From assembly GCA_045644545.1 (NCBI GenBank), contig JAZRHC010000011.1, forward strand, positions 1-64,000: a stretch of DNA of 64,000 bases, given 5' to 3'. Shown one piece after another: positions 60,023 to 64,000 of this stretch. The first letter of the stretch is position 1, and every line of letters begins with the position of its first letter. The translations under genes and the position numbers were made by a program. A model generated the notes under the pieces. That model was not told the origin of the DNA. It worked only from the letters and a program-made list of their open reading frames with translations, and did not search any database. This DNA is from Scatosoma sp045644545 (GTDB lineage: Bacteria; Bacillota; Clostridia; Christensenellales; Borkfalkiaceae).

Positions 60023-62389
60023 TTATGCTACCGCCCTATAAATCTCTTGTTGTAATTCTTTTAATGCTCTTATATAGCCATCTTTTCCGCCAAAGAAACT
60101 TGCAATTTTGCTCGGTTTGCCGAATTGAATAAACGGATCAAGTTTCAAGACATCAGTATCTTCAATTTCATAGATACCATCGTCCGCGTATTTTTCTAAC
60201 AATGCTTCCAAAACAGCTCGCGCTGCATCGCCATATTTTGCGAACACATTGCGTTTTTTAACGTTTTCTGCGCGTTCACGTCTGGTCAACGGCTTTTGAT
60301 TGAAAGCAACATGGCAAATGAAATCGAAGTCATCCACGTCTTCCATTCCTTCGTCTTTTTTAATTCGTTCCAAATCAATACCACGACTTAAGAAAAGTTC
60401 ATGAATTTTTGCCTTCTTTTCTTCCTTCGACCATTTCAAAATAAAGTTATCCAACGAAGCGAACTCGCTGTATATATTTGCTTTTGTATAGTCTATAATA
60501 CTTTCTTGTCTTAATAACTTACCATCCGCATCATATACAGCAACAATCTTCTGCAAAATTCTTACTTCGCAACCACGAGAATCCACCACATATTTATGTT
60601 TGAGTGCAATAGGCGGATCAGGTAAAATTACATCACCGCCTGGCAGATCTTTAGGTTCAACATGATGGAAATTCTCATCTTGTTCAATCGGACCATCCCA
60701 ATCAGGATCAGCAAACAAGCGAGTTACTCCGCGGAAGTCCATAATCATAAAGTGTGATTTACCTTCATCCCAACGAAGTCTTGTCCCACGCCCGATAATT
60801 TGCTTAAATTCCGTCATAGAACCGATCATTTCGTCCAGCACGATAAGTTTTACCATCTTGCAATCTGCACCCGTAGAAAGCAATTTGGAGGTGGTCGCAA
60901 TGACAGGGTATTTCGCCGATACAGAAATAAAATAATCCAATTTACTCTTGCCGTAATCATCACTACCTGTTATTCTTACCACGTAATCGGGATTTTGTTG
61001 ACACATATCTTGGTTACATCTTACCAATGCCATGCGCATTCTTTCCGCTGCATCTTCCGTTGCACAAAATACTATCGTCTTTGACATTCTATCGGTAGCT
61101 TTTAAGTATTCCGTGATTTCTTTTGCTACCATATCAATTCGATCTTGAATAATGATATTATAATCGTAATCGCTATTATTATAAATACGGTCTTCTATCT
61201 CATATCCGTAAATATCGCATTGACCTTTATACGGTCTCCAGCCATCGCTGATGTCGGTTCGAATATTGATAACTCTAAACGGCGCAAGAAAGCCATCGTC
61301 GATACCTTCTTTTAAGCTATATTTATACAAAGGTTCGCCGAAATAATCGATGTTGGATATGTACGCCGTTTCCTTGGGCGTTGCCGTCATACCAATTTGC
61401 GTAGCAGATGAGAAATATTCAAGGATTTTTCTCCATCTACTATCTTCTTTTGCGCTGCCACGATGACATTCATCAACGATAATCAAGTCAAAAAAGTCAG
61501 AAGCGAACAACTTGCTATATCTTGCAAGCATCTCTTCATCGGATTCTTCTCCATCACGCTTATTGCCAACCAATTGCTGATAAAGCGCAAAATACACCTG
61601 ATGTGAGGTAATAGTAGTTTTATCGTCCTTAGCAAAATTGATTTTATGTATTACTTTTTCAAGCGGTGAAAAATCTTGTTGAATGGATTGATCCACTAAA
61701 TTATTTCTATCCGCCAAATACAATACTTTTTGCTTTTTACCACTTGCCAATAAGCGATACACAATCTGGAAAGCCGTATACGTCTTTCCTGTGCCAGTAG
61801 CCATAACCAACAAAATTCTATCTTGCCCTTGCGCAATTGCATCTAATGTACGATTCACCGCTATTCGCTGATAATATCTAGGAGGATAGGTATTTTGGCT
61901 TGTATAATACGGCTGACTTAACATTCGAGCTTGCTCTGCAGTCATACCGTTCCCACCATTAAGTTCAGATGCGTATCTCCCATACAATTCATCCGGTGAT
62001 GGGAACTCGTCCAAACCTATTTCTCTTTCGACTCCAGTTAAAAAATCATATTCCTGAAAAGCATCGCCATTGGAACTATAAGCAAAAGGAACATCAAGCA
62101 TTTGAGCATATTGCTTGGCTTGTTGCATTCCAAAAGACACCAAATGGTTGTTATCTTTGGCTTCCACGATAGCGATAGGCATTTCTCTATTGAAATAAAG
62201 AATATAATCAGCTTTTTTAGGAGCTTCACGCGAAACAATATTTCCTCTAATATTTATTTTGCCATCGGTGAAACACACCTTTGTTTCCATCGTGATTTTA
62301 TCTTTCCATCCTCTTCCTAAAAGAGCAGGTGTTATAAAATTCAATTTGATGTCTTCTTCAGTCATTTGTTTTTTATCGAGAATAGTCAT
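60023..62389 (-). CDS. hsdR: Type I restriction endonuclease subunit HsdR
   Basis: 788 residues. N-terminal nuclease domain with KADYILYF and PIAIVEAKD (PD-(D/E)xK type), then an SF2 translocase core: MATGTGKTYTAFQ (Walker A), IIVDECHRGSAKED, GMTATPKET and QIIGRGTRLRWDEGKSHF. The C-terminal domain binds the methylase. It translocates and cuts unmethylated DNA. AAGGAG precedes the ATG; order hsdR-hsdM-hsdS. Confidence 0.95.
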   Translation of the reverse strand: MTILDKKQMTEEDIKLNFITPALLGRGWKDKITMETKVCFTDGKINIRGNIVSREAPKKADYILYFNREMPIAIVEAKDNNHLVSFGMQQAKQYAQMLDVPFAYSSNGDAFQEYDFLTGVEREIGLDEFPSPDELYGRYASELNGGNGMTAEQARMLSQPYYTSQNTYPPRYYQRIAVNRTLDAIAQGQDRILLVMATGTGKTYTAFQIVYRLLASGKKQKVLYLADRNNLVDQSIQQDFSPLEKVIHKINFAKDDKTTITSHQVYFALYQQLVGNKRDGEESDEEMLARYSKLFASDFFDLIIVDECHRGSAKEDSRWRKILEYFSSATQIGMTATPKETAYISNIDYFGEPLYKYSLKEGIDDGFLAPFRVINIRTDISDGWRPYKGQCDIYGYEIEDRIYNNSDYDYNIIIQDRIDMVAKEITEYLKATDRMSKTIVFCATEDAAERMRMALVRCNQDMCQQNPDYVVRITGSDDYGKSKLDYFISVSAKYPVIATTSKLLSTGADCKMVKLIVLDEMIGSMTEFKQIIGRGTRLRWDEGKSHFMIMDFRGVTRLFADPDWDGPIEQDENFHHVEPKDLPGGDVILPDPPIALKHKYVVDSRGCEVRILQKIVAVYDADGKLLRQESIIDYTKANIYSEFASLDNFILKWSKEEKKAKIHELFLSRGIDLERIKKDEGMEDVDDFDFICHVAFNQKPLTRRERAENVKKRNVFAKYGDAARAVLEALLEKYADDGIYEIEDTDVLKLDPFIQFGKPSKIASFFGGKDGYIRALKELQQEIYRAVA

Positions 62390-62406
62390 TTTGTTCTCCT
62401 TATATG

Positions 62407-62460
62407 TTCCGATAATTTTTTATTATCGGAAGTTATAGGGTAAAATTTTTTATTTTACCC
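62407..62460 (-). promoter_or_regulatory. Two consecutive hairpins between the HsdM-like gene and hsdR
   Basis: TTCCGATAAT / ATTATCGGAA (62407-62416, 62422-62431) and GGGTAAAAT / ATTTTACCC (62438-62446, 62452-62460), the second covering the upstream stop codon. There is no T run after either on the minus strand, so they look like mRNA stability or processing structures rather than terminators. Confidence 0.6.
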
Positions 62461-63805
62461 CTAAACTCGCATACAATTTTTCAAGTTCAGCATCGATTTC
62501 TTCAACCGTCATATCGTCTTCTTCAAGCCGTTCTTTAACATAAGTTGTGGACATTAGATCGTAATTTTTATCCGCAATCGTTTGCAGACTTATATTCGAC
62601 GACAATCCTTCTATTTCTGTATTGTTATGGAAAATATCTAAAATTTTATCTAAGCCTTCTTGCGTAATTGAAGTAAGTTTCCCGTTTGCTTTTTGCACGT
62701 ATTTAGCAAAGCCTGTACTGTGTGCATTCAGAAATAATACTTTATCTCCCTTTTGCTGTTTTGATAAAACCAAAATGTTGATTGTTACCCCCGTACCAAA
62801 CCAATTGATGGGCAATGCAATCACCGCTTGCAAATATCCTTTATTTACAAGTTCTCTCTTGATTGTTGTTTGCATTTTTGCTGTTCCAAAAAGCAACCCA
62901 CTAGGAACTGTTACAACCGCTAATCCGTTTTCGTCTAAACATTCTAACGTCTTATAGATTGATAAAATTGTACTATCGATAAGCCCTGCGCCATAGCGCA
63001 GGTTAGGCACTCTCATTCCTATCGGTGCATCGATAAATATTTTATCTGCTTGCCATGCAATATCGGGATTACTAAGAACATCTACGCAATTCATTTCTAT
63101 GTGCTTATATCCATTCATTATATAAAGCATTGCCGCAATGGAAAGCGTTTCCCTGTTAATATCTGCATTAATAATATTACACTCTTGATTCCCCACCGAC
63201 AAAACGGTTGTTGTACCGGTCCCAGCTGCAAAATCTAAGAATGTCTCACCCTCTTTTATCTGTAAAATCCCTTGAGAAAGAACACCTATTTCACTTTTAG
63301 ATGCAAACTCTCCCATAAAACGATTACCGTCGCTTCTAGTTTGCATCCCAGCCAACAAATCTTGAACCAACATCCGCCCTTTTTCTTGCGAATTAGACTC
63401 CTCTGTTAAATCAATCCCAGCTAATGCATCCATGATTCGCTTGAATCCGTCAAGTGTCGCCGTTTTCCTATTCCAACTACTGTCTAACCCAAACAATTCT
63501 TTGGCATATTCATTTATCGAATCTTTCAGCAAGCCATTCAAATGGTAATAGTCATCTACAATTTGCAAAACAGGAATAAGTGCATTCGGCCCTCCTTCAA
63601 CATCTCTCGCTGCTAACATTTTTTGCACAAGCGCATAATGTTGCATATCTTCCTTTGTAGAGGCTCCTACAAAGTTGTCCGTTATATATTTTAAGAAAAA
63701 TAAGCGCACTGCACTAAATCCTGTATTTTTTGTATAAAAAACCCTATTTAATTCTTCCTGCAGTAAAAATATTTTTGCTGTGTTTTGTATATCAATTTTT
63801 CCCAT
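62450..63805 (-). CDS. HsdM-like protein with degenerate catalytic motif (probable pseudo-methyltransferase)
   Basis: 451 residues. Layout follows HsdM: a helical N-terminal domain, then a Rossmann core with motif I FLDFAAGTGTTTVL and later conserved pieces (GLAVVTVPSGLLFGTAKM, LPINWFGTGVTINILVLSK). The catalytic motif IV, normally (N/D)PP(Y/F), reads IDAPIGMRV here, so adenine methylation is unlikely. The C-terminal EEIDAELEKLYASLGVK resembles an HsdM tail. It begins right at the stop of a second hsdS and precedes hsdR, so it may be a structural or regulatory partner of the type I complex (inference). Confidence 0.82.
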   Translation of the reverse strand: MGKIDIQNTAKIFLLQEELNRVFYTKNTGFSAVRLFFLKYITDNFVGASTKEDMQHYALVQKMLAARDVEGGPNALIPVLQIVDDYYHLNGLLKDSINEYAKELFGLDSSWNRKTATLDGFKRIMDALAGIDLTEESNSQEKGRMLVQDLLAGMQTRSDGNRFMGEFASKSEIGVLSQGILQIKEGETFLDFAAGTGTTTVLSVGNQECNIINADINRETLSIAAMLYIMNGYKHIEMNCVDVLSNPDIAWQADKIFIDAPIGMRVPNLRYGAGLIDSTILSIYKTLECLDENGLAVVTVPSGLLFGTAKMQTTIKRELVNKGYLQAVIALPINWFGTGVTINILVLSKQQKGDKVLFLNAHSTGFAKYVQKANGKLTSITQEGLDKILDIFHNNTEIEGLSSNISLQTIADKNYDLMSTTYVKERLEEDDMTVEEIDAELEKLYASLGVK

Positions 63806-64000
63806 TTATTTCACCATATTGATAAATTGAATATCATTTCTTTTCGTTTCCAATTCCACAATTTTTTTCAACGTGGAAATTTTAGTTTGAGTTTCTCTAT
63901 ATTTTTTCCCTATTGTCATTTGTTGTTCTATTTCAGGAATTGGAATTTCAATTTCTTTTATCTTTCCTATAGATAAAATAGTCATGACTGCCCCGACGAC
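63806..64000 (-). CDS. C-terminal end of a second HsdS-type specificity subunit, cut by the window edge
   Basis: 64 codons: the end of a recognition domain (SIGKIKEIEIPIPEIEQQM) and the terminal coiled coil (KISTLKKIVELETKRNDIQF), as in HsdS. The stop codon TAA touches the ATG of the HsdM-like gene, showing translational coupling. The rest lies outside the window. Confidence 0.8.
   Translation of the reverse strand, partial: VVGAVMTILSIGKIKEIEIPIPEIEQQMTIGKKYRETQTKISTLKKIVELETKRNDIQFINMVK

Overview
The window looks like a chromosome segment of an anaerobic Bacillota (Clostridia-type) bacterium, probably an uncultured gut lineage; I cannot name the genus. The evidence is a recognisable Bacillus-like housekeeping order (yicC-gmk-rpoZ-priA-def-fmt-rsmB-rlmN ... 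rpe ... rpmB/asp23-fakA-recG), a four-cysteine zinc-type L28, DegV/FakA fatty-acid proteins, a ferredoxin-dependent indolepyruvate oxidoreductase, a rubredoxin-flavoprotein, strong Shine-Dalgarno sites and sigma-A type TTGACA/TATAAT promoters. Positions 1 to about 41,000 are core chromosome with G/C-rich codon use; from about 41,000 to the right end the DNA is visibly A/T-richer and is accessory DNA.

Core part. 1-3,600: a small charged protein, cardiolipin synthase, tRNA-Ser(UGA), two small XRE regulators with a three-site operator, and TrmO. 3,600-11,600 (mostly minus strand): NagB, a minD-minE-degV operon, a deviant HisIE, RecG, FakA and Asp23. 11,793-26,600: L28, Rpe, YgjV-like, RlmN, RsmB, Fmt, Def, PriA, omega, Gmk, YicC, LigA, PcrA with a striking G/S/Y low-complexity segment, and S21. 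26,700-30,800: rubredoxin-flavoprotein, TIM-barrel epimerase, nitroreductase, GlmM and a stand-alone GlmU acetyltransferase domain. 31,100-36,100: a ferritin-like protein, a decayed copy of the glmM 3' end, a second small XRE unit and a YhaO/YhaN-like nuclease pair. 36,157-40,227: a paaI-iorA-iorB-paaK operon for aromatic 2-oxoacid fermentation.

Accessory part. A truncated serine recombinase (41,035-41,781), a 3' fragment of an RNA uracil methyltransferase gene (41,910-42,260) and a full serine recombinase (42,217-44,004) mark the end of an integrative element that runs past the right edge of the window (at least 21.7 kb). Its cargo includes a BRO-N/Fic protein, a DUF3990 toxin-like gene overlapping a large HTH gene, an RNase III with two dsRNA-binding domains plus a small XRE gene behind a structured leader, an unrecognised 299-residue protein, a candidate small RNA, an ImmR/ImmA-like pair and a large type I restriction-modification locus.

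The type I locus is the most interesting system. hsdR, hsdM and hsdS on the minus strand face two silent, start-less hsdS cassettes on the plus strand. Three pairs of perfect inverted repeats (29, 47 and 21 bp) and a tyrosine recombinase lie between them, which is the layout of an invertible, phase-variable specificity system with up to six predicted hsdS alleles. Upstream in the same direction lies an unusual extra pair: the end of a second hsdS and an HsdM-like protein whose NPPY catalytic motif is replaced by DAPIG.
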